Origin: Magnolia sinica
Lineage: Eukaryota > Streptophyta > Magnoliopsida > Magnoliales > Magnoliaceae
DNA: 64,000 nt
NCBI RefSeq assembly: GCF_029962835.1
Contig: NC_080577.1
Coordinates: forward strand, 3,658,001 to 3,722,000
Direction of reading: 5' to 3'
Shown here: positions 11,961 to 22,683 of the stretch, piece by piece
Layout: the number at the start of each line of letters is the position of its first letter
Numbering within the stretch: the stretch's first letter is position 1
Notes under the pieces: model-generated
What the model was told of the DNA's origin: nothing
Database searches by the model: none
What the model saw: only the letters and a program-made list of their open reading frames with translations
Made by a program: the position numbers and the translations under genes

Positions 11961-12504
11961 GCGGATTGGATACTGACAAGGTCAGTAGCCAAATCGCTAC
12001 TGAAGTGACGTCACCAAACTCTGTGGACCCCATCATGATGCATATGTTGTATCCATACTGTCCAACAATTTTTAGAGATCGTTTTATGACATTTAAAACA
12101 GAATGAGATAATGTAAAGTTCAAGTGGACCCACCACAGAAAACCGTGGAATCCATCACACCCACCGTTGAAACATTTATAGGGCCCACAGTGATGTATTT
12201 TTGAGATCCATCCTTTTCATAAGTTAACATATAGATAGATGAAGTGAAAGCAAAAATATCAGTTTCATCTGAAACTATTGTGGCGCCTAAGAAGTTTTGA
12301 GGATGTCACTGTCCCCACTATTTTCTATGGTGGGGTCCACTTAAACTTTAGATCTATATCATTCTCTTTTTAATGCCATAAAACGATCTCTAAAAATGGT
12401 TGGACGGTATGGATACAACACATGTATCATGGTGGGGTCCACAGAGATAGGTGATGTCACTTCAGTAGCGCTTTGGCTACTGATCTTGTCAGTATCCAAT
12501 CCGC
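11961..12504. mobile_element. Fold-back core-family MITE, end type 3, arms of about 182 bp
   Basis: The left arm (11961-12142) and right arm (12321-12504) are inverted copies starting GCGGATTGGATACTGACAAG. By eye about 9 differences are seen in the first 102 bases. Each end includes an internal hairpin (ACTGACAAGGTCAGT-like) and CACTTCAGTAGCG. The spacer is about 178 bp. A transcript would fold into a long hairpin. Confidence 0.8.
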
Positions 12505-12550
12505 GGCCTCGGATTGGTGGACTCACAAGAGTTTCAACGCGGGGTAATGG

Positions 12551-13055
12551 AAACGGATTGGCTACTCCCCCTAACACCGTCCCGGTGGCTGGTAGTCGGT
12601 GCTCTATGGCCCCACCATGATGAATGTGTTTCATCCATTCAGTTCATCCATTTTTACGGATCGTTTTTGGGTTTGATTCCAAAAATTAGATGGATATAAA
12701 TCTCAAGTGGACCACACCACAGGAAAACAATAGTGATTGGATATCCACCATTAAAATCCTCCTAGGGCCCACTGTGCTGTTTATTTGACATCAAATCTGT
12801 TGATTAGGTCATACAGGCCCAGATGAAGCGAAAAAAATCAGATTGATTCAAAAATTTTATGGCTCTCAAAAGTTTTTTAATAGTCGAAGCTCATTCAACA
12901 CTATTTCCTATAATGTAGTCCAATTGAGATTGGGAATACTTATTTTTGGTCTCATGCGATAACATGATATGGAGAAATAGATGAACGGCATGGATTAAAC
13001 ACAGAACATCGACCATCAGCCATTGGCTGGTGGAGGGGGAGTAGCCAATCCGTTT
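12551..13055. mobile_element. Core-family MITE, end type 4 (AAACGGATTGGCTACTCC)
   Basis: The left end AAACGGATTGGCTACTCCCC is mirrored at 13036-13055. Inside each end is a subterminal hairpin region with GGTGGCTGG and GTCGGTGCTCTGTG-like sequence, then the shared core. A second copy with the same ends is at 14999-15521. Confidence 0.75.
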
Positions 13056-13072
13056 CCCGGGGTTCTGGTTCG

Positions 13073-13370
13073 GGGACACGGATTTCCGGGCGAAGGCCTT
13101 TCGCAAGAGGTTCCTGCGCAAGGGTTCTGTGTGGGGCCCACTGTGATGTTTGTGAGAAATCCAACCCGTCCATCCGTTTTCCAAGCTCATTTTAGTTCAT
13201 GTGACAAAAAATTATAAGGATCCAAAACTCAAGTGGGAATTACGAGATGAAACAGTGCGGAAGGAATGACTACCGTTGAAACCACCTTGCTGTTTATATT
13301 CCATCCAAACCGTTTATAAGGTTATTTTCATAGGTGAATTTTTCACAAACATCTTGGTGGGCCCATAAAT
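13073..13370. mobile_element. Truncated core-family MITE, end type 5 (CGGATTTCC)
   Basis: The left end has CACGGATTTCCGGGCGAAGG and CTTTCGCAAGAGGTTCCTGC, followed by GTGGGGCCCACTGTGATG and the left half of the core. The rest is replaced at about 13371 by duplication copy B, so the element marks the duplication breakpoint. Confidence 0.65.
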
Positions 13371-14145
13371 TGGTATTCTTTTTTAACTTGAATATGGATG
13401 GTTGTTGTATTTATCTTCTTAACTGTTTTTCGTAGCCCATGAATTGATTTTTGGGCCATGGTCCATACACAATGGGATGCAACTGACCAATTGTCTAGAC
13501 CACAACCCCATGGCCCCACTCGTTACAGTCCATCTGTATATCATATGCTTCCTCAGTATGACCACCATTGGAAGTTTTCGTTTGTGCAACTTGGCCAATG
13601 GATCAATTATCAGGATTGCCCATGGACCATTAACTCCCCAAGATCGGAAGTCCCTGTTTCTAAAATATTTGCCTATTTATTTGTCCAATGTTAGTCATTG
13701 TGGATTAGAATTCTACCAACCCGGTGGACCTTAGGTCTATTATTCATACCCACAGTATCTACTCGGGAAAGTAGGGCCAAATCAATTCAACCTCCACTAG
13801 GGTGACTCCCACCAGACACAGGGTTGGATGAGTATGTCTTGAGTTGTTTTTAACCGTGAGGGCCGGACTTGATAACATGGTTTTAAGATTCGGACAAGTC
13901 CCAGTCGACCCCGATTCGGTAGCACCCAATCCAGTTTGATACCACGATTAATTCTCTCAGTCATGCCTAAGCAACTCAACTCAGGGCTGAGTCGGCGATT
14001 TTAATTATGCTTGTTAGCAGTATGGACTTAGCAAACTTCACGAAACATGAGAAGAAGAGAACAGACATTGATTGATTGTGAAATAATACAATGTATATAC
14101 ATAAAAAATAGGGAAATGATCACAATTCTTCAATGCAGACTGAGA
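13371..14145. repeat. Copy B of the direct segmental duplication, left block
   Basis: Colinear with 7228-8008. Similarity stops at about 14145, about 70 bp short of where the F-box stop codon would be. The F-box coding region is absent from this copy. Confidence 0.85.
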
Positions 14146-14339
14146 CGGAAAGCACTAAATGATTTTTCACTGAATTCTTTCCGTGATAGGAGTCTAGCTT
14201 AATGGTGAACGTGGAATGCGCTCCGTGATTTTTCATTAAACCAAAAAAAAAAATCTTCCAAAAGTACCCATTTTCAACTTACTACGAAAATTTTTCCTTT
14301 TAAATTGTTTGCACGATACAAAATTAACATTTAACCCGT

Positions 14340-14976
14340 GAAACTTCTTTATGCCCCACAATGATTTATGTGTTTGATCCACACTGTCCATCAACTTTTT
14401 CAGATAATTTAATGTGTGATCAAATAAAAGAAGCAGGTTCAATGATTAATTGAACCATAAGGTGGGGATTGAATGTGCACCATTAAAAACTTCTTGAGAG
14501 CCGGAGAAGTTTCAGATCAAGCTAATATTTGTATTTTCACTTCATCCACGTCTACATGACCTAATGAATAGGCTAGATGGTAAAAAAACATCACAGTGGC
14601 CCTTTGAACAGTTTCAACGATGTATGTCATTATCACTGCAGCATCCTTTGGTGTGGTTCACTGAAGCTGTGGACCTGCTTCATCTTTTGTATCATATATT
14701 AAAATAATATGAGAAAAACAATGAGTCAGATCCAACGATCAAATGGATTACAGCACAGATGACTCTTGCATTTAATGCAACTGTTGCATTTTAATGCAAC
14801 CAAGATTATTATTTGGTGTGGTCCACTTGAGTGTTGGATCTACCTATTTTTGTGGTCATGCCTTAAAATAATCTGAGAAAAGGGATTGACGGTTTGGATG
14901 TACATATACATCACGGTGGTCCTGCCCATAGAACTGCCCGTTCGGAGCCAGGGACGGGCAGGGGTAGTACGCAATC
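14340..14976. mobile_element. One and a half core-family MITEs
   Basis: A core running from CACTGTCCATCAAC to about 14760 is followed by a second right half (14810-14976), which ends in the type 2 terminus with CAGGGACGGGCAGG and TACGCAATCTGCGTCC. A row of GATCAAATGG and ATGCAACTGTTGCATT (a local palindrome at about 14775-14790) separates them. Confidence 0.55.
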
Positions 14977-14998
14977 TGCGTCCTCGTTAAACACGACG

Positions 14999-15521
14999 GG
15001 AACGGACTGGCTACTTCCACTGCCACCGGCCAGTGGCTGATGGTCGGTGCTCTGTGGGCCCTACCATGATGTAATTGTTTCATCCATGTTATCCATCTAT
15101 TTTTTCAGATCATTTCATAGTATAAGACAAAAAATTAGGTATATCAAAATCTCAAGTGAACCACATTACAGGAAACAGTGTTGAATAGTGTCAACCATTA
15201 AAAAACTTTTGGGACCATAAAAGTTTTGGATCAAGCTGATTTTTCTTTTTTCCCTTCATCTGGGCCTGTATGACCTAATAAAAAGATTGGATGTGAAATA
15301 AAAAGTACAGTGTGCCTTGGGAGGATTTTAATGATGTATATCCAATCATTATTGTTTTCTTATGGTGTGATCCCCATAAGATTTATATCCCTCTAATTTT
15401 TGGGTTGAAGCACTATAATGATCTGTAAAAATGGATGAACGGAAAGGATGAAACACATATATCATGGAGGGGCTAGCAGAGCACCGACCACAGTGGCCGG
15501 TGGAGTAGCCGATCCGTTTCC
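14999..15521. mobile_element. Core-family MITE, end type 4, second copy
   Basis: Its left end GGAACGGACTGGCTACTTCC and right end GGAGTAGCCGATCCGTTTCC are inverted, with GTCGGTGCTCTGTGGGCC inside the left end and the mirrored form inside the right. It has a standard core and no ORF. Confidence 0.75.
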
Positions 15522-15530
15522 GTCTTGGAC

Positions 15531-15584
15531 TGGACGCGGATTTCCTACGAAAGCCTTTCGCAGCAAGGAAATAGGATTGCGTAC
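15531..15584. repeat. Isolated type 5 terminus
   Basis: GGACGCGGATTTCCTACGAA and AGCCTTTCGCAGCAAGGAA match the end of the type 5 elements but lead directly into the next element. It is a cut-off end or an outer segment of a nested insertion. Confidence 0.5.
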
Positions 15585-16068
15585 TGAGTAAACTCAGTTG
15601 GGCCTACTATGAATGTATGTGAATTATCCACGCTGTCCATCCGTTTTTACATATCATTTTAGTGGTTGATTCTAAAATACAAGCATGCTCAAAGGTCAAT
15701 TGGACCACACCAAAGGAAACAGTGGGAATAATGACTTCCACCGTTGAAACCTCGCTAGGGCCGATGGTGATGTTTATTTTTCATCCAACCTGTTCATAAG
15801 ATTGCACAGACATGGATGAAGGGAAAATTCAAATATAAGCTTGATCCAAAAATTCTGTGGGCCTGAGAAATTTTCACTGGTAGAATTTTAATTCACACTG
15901 TTTCCCGTGGTGAGGTCCACTTGAGATTTGGATATATTTCATTTTTGGGTTCAAGCCATAAAATTATTTTTTAAAATGGATGGACGGAGTAGATAAAATA
16001 TGTAGATCACGGTGGACCCCATAGAGTTTACTCAGTACGCTTATCGTACTGAGTCACTCGCAATCCAC
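15585..16068. mobile_element. Core-family MITE, end type 1, second copy
   Basis: The left end GGATTGCGTACTGAGT continues into a perfect 7-bp hairpin (ACTGAGT, loop AA). The right end has a 10-bp stem (CGTACTGAGT) with a 5-nt loop near 16033-16057, then CGCAATCC. It has the standard core with CCCACTG/TTTCC blocks. Confidence 0.75.
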
Positions 16069-16480
16069 TTCCCGCGGCAAGTTCCTACACTGGGAACACA
16101 GGTGGGGCCCACTAGGATGTTTGTGAGAAATCTTAACCGTCCATCCGTTTTGTGAGTTCATTTTAGGACACGAGGCTAAAGATGAACCGTATCCAATGCT
16201 CAAGTAATCTGAAAACATGATAATTAAATGTCCACAGTTGAAATATTCGTGGGGCCACAGAAGTTTTGAATCATGATAATATTTGTGTTTTCAGTTCATC
16301 CCAGTAGGAGTGACGTTATTAACGGAATGGATGACATGTAAACATCACTGTCGAACCAGAGAGGTTTCAACTGTAGGAATTTCCCTAAATATCTTTTCCT
16401 TTAGTACGGCCCACTTGACTCATGATAATTAAACGTCCATAGTTAAAATATTCATGGGGCCGCAGAGTTTTTTAATCATA
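16069..16480. mobile_element. Core-family MITE relic with type 5-like left end
   Basis: TTCCTACACTGGGAACACAG and GTGGGGCCCACTAGGATG start a core that reaches the CCCACTTGACTC block. A repeated segment (ATGATAATTAAA, GTCCA, TTGAAATATTC) is then cut by the transposase relic at 16486. Confidence 0.55.
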
Positions 16481-16485
16481 TGTAT

Positions 16486-16720
16486 GCGAAGTTACAGAAT
16501 GTAATCGAAAGGTCTTTTGGTGTGTTGAAGGCGCGTTTTGTAATTTTGAAGACCATATTCCTTCCCGACACAAAGAGACATATTTATTGTATGCATGACA
16601 CTACACAACTACATCAAAAAAAAATATATCTCTGATCCACTCTTCCAACAATACAATGATGAAAACGTTCTTTCGGAAATGAATGTCGAATCAAAGAATG
16701 ATATGCCTGAAGTGGAATGA
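16486..16720 (+). pseudogene. PIF/Harbinger DDE transposase, C-terminal fragment
   Basis: Conceptual translation gives NVIERSFGVLKARFVILK, the conserved block near the last acidic residue of PIF/Harbinger DDE transposases. After a one-base frame change it gives RDIFIVCMTLHNYIKK and DPLFQQYNDE, then a TGA at 16718-16720. Only the C-terminus is present and the frame is broken, so it is a dead remnant. It lies in copy B where copy A has the F-box gene. Confidence 0.75.
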
Positions 16721-17099
16721 GTATTTAGAAACTTTAAACAAACTATTATGTCCAATATGCGAGAAGTAATTTTCTCCACACTTATACATGCAAATTATTA
16801 ATTTTTTATCTGTTTTTATAAATAATGATATTTTAATTTTCTATTAAGTAATTTATAGTTTATTTGAATTAAATAAAATATTTTTATTTTTATTTAATAA
16901 AAAATAATTTCTTTATAATGTAAAACATTTCCAAAAAAGAAATAGGGGCAAATATGTCAAATTAACATATTTCAGACATTTCAGATGTTTGTTAACAAAC
17001 AACTTGTTTCAAATTCAGTACTTAATTTTCAGACTTCAGCCATAATTACTAAACAGGTTTTTCGACTTCAGTTTTCAGATTCAGGCTTTAGTATTCATA

Positions 17100-17230
17100 T
17101 TTAACTTGGAGAGTGTCAATTTATAGAAGTTGGTATGGAAGTTATAGAAGTTTCTTTTCTTTTTTCGCGAGAACGAGACTTTAACACTTTCGTGGGAGTT
17201 TCTATAACCGGAAGCTCTGTGGGGCCACAA
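17100..17230. repeat. Copy B promoter block of the missing F-box gene
   Basis: Almost the same sequence as 10055-10190 (TTATAGAAGTTGGTATGGAA, GGGAGTTTCTATAACCGGAA). In copy A this is the promoter and TSS region of the F-box gene, including its TATA box. In copy B no F-box coding sequence follows. Confidence 0.85.
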
Positions 17231-17580
17231 TGATATCATATTGCAATCAGTTTTGAAATGCTTCAGGTTAGGATGTGATACCAAATTAAGGAGATCCAGA
17301 AGTCGAGTACCATTTAAACTATGTCAGGGCCCACAGAAGTTTTGTACCAGACTGTTTTCCCTTTATCCTAATGGTGATCACGTTTTGTACGGGTTGATAG
17401 GTTGTAGATATCATGGTGGGCCACAGGAAAGTTTCAATGGTGGAATTTTTATCCACACTGTTTCCTGTAGTGTGGCCCACTTGAGTTTTCAATTTGCGTA
17501 ATTTTTTGGAGTCAAACCAGGGAAACTAAACTGATGGACGGAGCGGATGTCACACCGACACATTACGGTGGCCTCCAAGT
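17219..17580. mobile_element. Core-family MITE relic
   Basis: Core blocks in order: TGTGGGGCCACAATGAT, CCACAGAAGTTTTG, ATCATGGTGGGCCACAGG, TTTCAATGGTGG, CACTGTTTCCTGTAGTGTGG, GATGGACGGAGCGGATGTC. The ends are not well preserved. Confidence 0.55.
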
Positions 17581-17625
17581 AGCTTTGTGTTATCGTAACT
17601 CTTCCAGCCTGACGCGGATAGCCTG

Positions 17626-17990
17626 CCATCCATACCGTTCATAACGTTATTTCCTACTGGGATGAACTGAAAACACAAATATTAGACGGATTCAAAATTT
17701 CTATGGCCCCACAAATATTTCAACTGTGGACGTTCAATACTCACGTTTTCGGCCCACGTGAATATTGGATCCGGCTGATTTTTTGCCTCATGTACTAAAT
17801 TGAGCTCAAAAAACGGATGGACCGGGTGGATTTCCTACAAACATCACGGTGGGCCCCACCTAGGTTCCCAGCGCAGGAAATCAGCGTACCTTTCCGTCAC
17901 AGGAAGCTACTGCGAAAGGCTTTCGGATTGGGGCGCGGATCGCCCGTCTCCAGCTGGGAACGGGCAGAGCTGTTTACGGAGTCCGATTCG
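17626..17990. repeat. Copy B block 3 of the direct duplication
   Basis: Matches 11138-11480, including the subterminal CTTTCCGTCACAGGAAGC and the adjoining type 2 terminus GCCCGTCTCCAGCTGGGAAC. Confidence 0.7.
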
Positions 17991-18514
17991 GCTCTAAACA
18001 GATGTGGAGCCTCTCTGCATCTTGCGAGGTGTGGCCCTACTCACCGTGTAGGGCTCCCCTTAATGTCTTATTTGTATATCCACGTCGTCCTTCTGCTTTT
18101 ATATCTCATTTTAGGATGTAAACCAACAAAAGTCCAATTATCTGATGGACCATACCACATGATTAACCATAAATAATTTATTTTTGCCAACGAAAGTTAT
18201 ACATCAAGCTGATCTTTGTGGTCTACCTCACATTTTGATCAGCATGATTTTTGAAACTCCAAGCTTAAATGCGCTAGAGAAACAGATGGTCCGTGTGGAT
18301 ATACAACACATCATCAAAGTGGGGCCCACGGTAAAGGTAACACCACCGAAGTGTTACGCAGGTTCCACCTAATTCACTGCTGATGGAACCCAATTTGGAT
18401 AGTTTGCTAACTCAACCTGCGTGCCTTACTATGTAAAGTGTGTGGGTCCCAGTGTGATTTATGTATACTATCCGCTCCGTTCATCTATTTTTGAACTATA
18501 ATCTTTAACTGTAT
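17991..18514. mobile_element. Diverged core-family relic(s)
   Basis: Core blocks are recognisable but eroded: TTTATATCTCATTTTAGG, GATGGACCATACCACATG, CACATCATCAAAGTGGGGCC. TAACACCACCGAAGTGTTA near 18338-18358 forms a local hairpin. No gene is seen. Confidence 0.45.
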
Positions 18515-18719
18515 CATAGCAGATAAAACATATTTATAATATGAGGAGTGTATTTTTTTTATTTTTTTTACACACAACATGGGCACTCAAACTCATGACC
18601 TTAGTGTTGAAAGACGCCGTGCCTGCAACTAAGCCACTTACTTGCCCACCAATACAGCCACCCCATTGGGATCAATTTGTTCACTTGGCCTCACTGTACA
18701 TGTCATCAGTGGCGCTCTA
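18515..18719 (-). pseudogene. Inverted partial copy of the LACS last exon and 3' UTR (left part)
   Basis: On the minus strand the segment ends at the retrotransposon and reads exon AGC GCC ACT GAT GAC ATG TAC.. to AAG TGA, that is SATDDMYSEAK against [11 protein letters not shown] in the live gene. It is followed by the same 3' UTR (GAACAAATTGATCCCAATGG) and the same SINE. Similarity to 6786-6995 continues into ATGTTTTATCTGCTATG. The rest of the LACS gene is absent, so this cannot encode an enzyme. Confidence 0.9.
18715..18719. repeat. Target-site duplication CTCTA, left
   Basis: CTCTA immediately precedes the left LTR and recurs at 28777-28781 after the right LTR. Removing the element rejoins the LACS-like exon start (AGAGCG) to its 3' splice site (CTGTAG). 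Confidence 0.9.
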
Positions 18720-20021
18720 TTATTGCTTGCCTCCAAGTGCGGAGGTTCATAAGTAATATCCTGTGAATACAGGGTCGATCCCACAGGGAGATGAATTGTG
18801 AGAAAGAAAAAATCAAATGTAAAACAAACTAAGTAATAAAAACTAAACTGATGATTTAATTTTGAAATTTTTGAATGGATGTAATTCAACTAAATAAAAT
18901 AACACCCAAGCTTTAAAGTTCCACACATAGGTTAATGTTCCAAAATCATGATGACTTGGATAACACAACTAGGATCTGAGCACTATGGTCAGCCTAATCG
19001 GAAAATAAAACAGTTTAAATATTTAATAAATGAAATAAAAGATTAGAAAATAATGGATCTGCACCATTGACATATATTCTCAAGCGCCAGTGATTTTAAG
19101 TATTCAATATCTATAGGATAATGAATATTAAAGAAATATAACAGGTTGAGAACATCTCCTATCTAGGAAATCTGATTAATATAGGGTAAGCCTATCCATC
19201 AATGTGGATCTTATATGATAGAAACATATGGATCTCACAAGAGGATAAAAAAATAAAACCTAAATAATAGATAATATGCATACACCATTCTTTTCATCAT
19301 TAAAACAATCAATCATCATAATCTTAAAGAAATAATAAACCCATGTGCTTCCCTTCTAACTTGGGCTAGAGGGAACTTAGAAAAACATAATTAAATTGCA
19401 GAAATAAAAAGCAACAAGAAAGAAAGAAGAAAAAAATACAAATAGAAAAGATCTAAAATAAAAAAACAACTTATAAAGCTTTAAAAAACTAAAAACTCTT
19501 TAATAACCTTAAATATTGCTCTTGAATGCTTCTAATGATGTTTAAGAATGCCCTAGGAGGCCCTATTTATAAGTAGGGAACTCCAATTTTCGTACAAAGT
19601 TGAAAACCCTAGAAAACGCCTCAAATATACGTATTTTTCAAAAATAGACTTCTCGCTGCATAGTTCGTTTAAAACAGACTTCCTGCTGCGCAGTTTTTCA
19701 AAATAAACTTCACAGCTTCATAATATACTTTTTCAGGATGATTTCAGGATTCTTCACTTCAAATCTTCGATTCTCTTCATTTCTCGCTTGGTTTTCTTGG
19801 ATCTTTGGCATGTGAATTCTTCAATCTTGATCTCCTAAGATCCATCCCTTACCTTGGTGATTTTTGAGCATCAAATTCTTACTTTTTAACACCCTTTTTC
19901 AATCCAAGCTCTTAAATTCACCTTGCAACACATACATGAGCAAAATAGAATATTAAGATGATTTATGTTTATAAAACCAAGATATAAATGGAAAAAATTA
20001 TGCAATATTTGAGTCTCAACA
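18720..20021 (-). repeat. 3' LTR
   Basis: 1,302 bp. It ends TCTCAACA on the right; the left end reads TTATTGCTT where the other LTR has TGATTGCTT, so the terminal TG is mutated. It differs from the 5' LTR by scattered substitutions and an indel of about 17 bp in total near 19310-19325. Confidence 0.92.
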
Positions 20022-20031
20022 CACCCCCCAA
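20022..20031 (-). other. Polypurine tract
   Basis: TTGGGGGGTG on the minus strand, directly inside the 3' LTR, is the expected start site for second-strand synthesis. Confidence 0.8.
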
Positions 20032-21390
20032 CCAGCATTTTGCTAGTTACGAGCAAAATAAGCGAAGAAAAATAAAAGTAAGAATAAAAAATAATTCTAG
20101 AAACAAAATTAAAATGAAAATAAAATTCTAACTACACCACTTTCGCAAGTAATCTCGATTGCATTTAGCATATGCAATAAGCCTGGAAACCCCTAGGTTT
20201 CCCCTAGTGGACGAGTTATAGTCTCGTGAGGGTTTCTAGAAATGTTACCCACAAACATTGAAAATAAGAAAAATATTTCAACACTATAAAATTTATACAA
20301 TTATGCCTCCATTCATCATATGAATTCCAAAACAAAATAATACTTAACCTAAGTCTGAAGTTAGTTAGAATCTCAATTTTCTAATCCATTACATCCTTAA
20401 GTTCAGAGACCTAATCAAAATTTAAAATAGTTATAACCCAATATCCTTAGGTGCTTCGTGTCACTAGTCTAACTTTGAGAAATATGCATGTTCCCTATCC
20501 TAACTCCTTTCAATCATCCCAAGAATATGAAATCTCTAGTTAACTCTTTTTTTTAATGACATTTCTTCTTTTATCATCATATCCACATTATTATAGACCA
20601 CCCTTAGATGAAGATTCCCATCGGGTTTGCTTCATAACCTAAGGTATCGTACTTGTAATGGTAATAGTAATGGATACTTAGGTATTCTTACTCCGGATTA
20701 CTGACACGATTGTTATGGTCATTACATTCATGCTCTATGATAAAAATTTCTTTTTTCCATCACTCTTTTTTTTTCCTTTAATATTCTCTCTTTTAAACAT
20801 ATATCAATGGTACTAGTTCATTCAACCTTGTTTGAATCAAAAGTTGTTATTCTAGTTCACATATCATATTCCTCACTTAGTTAGCTAGGGTGTATTGTGA
20901 ATTCAGTACATCAAATTACAACTCACTTTAAACTAGTGATTAGATAATTGAACTCAAGTTTATAATTTTCAGTTGTCAGAATTCGGACTACTATTAACTT
21001 AGACTAAATATTAACTTTGCCTTTGGAATTCGCATAATATCATGTTCACATTCTTGTATAAAAATATTATTTTGAAAATGTTGATTTTTTTTTTATTTTT
21101 CATAAACCTAAAAAAAATAAACTTAAACCTAACTGAAACCTAAAAATAATAAAAATAATAATAAAATAAACTGAAACCCCCAAAAAAAAAACTTTCACAT
21201 GAATGACTATCCACACCCCCCAACCTAAAATCTACATTGTCCCCAATGTAATGATAATGTAATGTAGAGAACAATAAAAATAAAAGAAAGGGTGGATAGT
21301 ACCTGCCATGAAAAACTCACCTGCTATGTGACACTAAAAAAATTGAATATGATACAAATCCTACACAAATGCTCCGTCAGACAAGGAGCA
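20032..21390 (-). other. Noncoding segment between integrase and 3' LTR
   Basis: About 1.36 kb of AT-rich sequence without a coding segment, in the position where Athila relatives may carry an env-like ORF. A second polypurine-like motif (GGTTGGGGGGTG) lies at about 21213-21225. Confidence 0.7.
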
Positions 21391-22680
21391 TCATTCTGAA
21401 TATTCCGGCTCATGAAGAGGGAATGACTCCTCTTCCAAATGAAAGTTTTCCACATAAGGCTGCAATTTCTGACCATTAACCTTGTACATATTGCCATTAC
21501 GTGGATTCTCAATTTCAATAGCCCCATGAGTATAAACATTCTTCACAATGAAGGGGCCTGTCCATCTTGATCTTAACTTTCCCGGAAAGAACTGGAGACG
21601 AAAATTGTACAATAGGACCTTTTGCTGAGGTTCAAAATTCTTCCTCAGGATATTTTTGTCATGAAAAGCTTTGGTCCTCTCTTTGTAGATTTTAAAATTT
21701 TCATAGGAGTCTCTCCTCAACTCCTCTAATTCATTTAACTCTAATTTCCTTTGTCTACTTGCTTGATCCATATTAAAGTTTAATTTCTTTATTGCCCAGT
21801 AGGCTTTATGTTCCAATTCCACAAGCAAGTGGCAAGCCTTTCCATACACCAATCTGTATGGAGACATTCCAATCGGGGTCTTATAAGCAGTCCTATAAGC
21901 CCATAAAGCGTCGGATAATCTGAGGGACCAATCCTTCCTATCTGGCCTTATAGTTTTCTCTAAAATGTGTTTGATTTTCCGATTAAAAATCTCAGCTTGC
22001 CCACTCGTTTGTGGGTGGTATGGGGTGCTTACTTTATGCTTGATGCCATATTTCTTCATCAAAGCCTCAAATGTTCTATTGCAAAAGTGAGACCCGCCAT
22101 CACTTATGATGGCCTTTGGAGTTCCAAATCTAGCAAAAATATTTTCCTTGAGGAATCGTATGACCACTTTGTTGTCATTGGTCCTACTTGGAACTGCTTC
22201 AATCCACTTTGAAATATAATCCACACCAACCAATATATAAAGAAATCCAAAAGAAGATGGAAATGAACCCATAAAATCAATACCCCAACAATCAAAAATC
22301 TCTAATGGTAAAATTAAGGATAAAGGCATCATGTTGCGCCGGGACACTCTTCCCAACCTTTGACATCTATCACAAGCAACACAGAAAGCATTGGTGTCTT
22401 TAAACATGGTGGGCCAATAAAAACCACACTGCAGGATTTTTGTAGTGGTTTTCTTAGCAGAAAAATGGCCACCACATACTTCCATGTGACAAAAAGAAAT
22501 AACACTTCGAATTTTATCCTCTGGGACACAACGTTTAAAAATTTGATCAGTCTCATATTTATATAAATACGGGTCATCCCAGAAGAAGTTCCTAACCTCA
22601 GTTTCAAAACGTTTCCTATCTTGTGACTTCCAATGATATGACATTTTTCCCGTTACAAGATAGTTCACTATATCCGTATA
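21391..22680 (-). pseudogene. Retrotransposon integrase
   Basis: Integrase inserts the element's cDNA into the host genome. Seen here are an HHCC zinc finger (HMEVCGGHF, then CVACDRCQ), the catalytic DDE residues in [15 protein letters not shown] and GQAEIFNR, and a C-terminal GPFIV segment. No chromodomain is seen, and the region ends in [11 protein letters not shown] and TGA at 21393-21391. It is cut off from upstream domains by an in-frame TAG at 22681-22683. Confidence 0.9.
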
Positions 22681-22683
22681 CTA

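Noticed and set aside
18638-18889. 83-codon minus-strand frame as a small gene
   Set aside because: It runs from the LTR into the LACS exon copy in the wrong frame; a junction artefact.
20032-21390. Env-like ORF of an Athila element
   Set aside because: No open frame of useful length on the element's strand; only AT-rich noncoding sequence.
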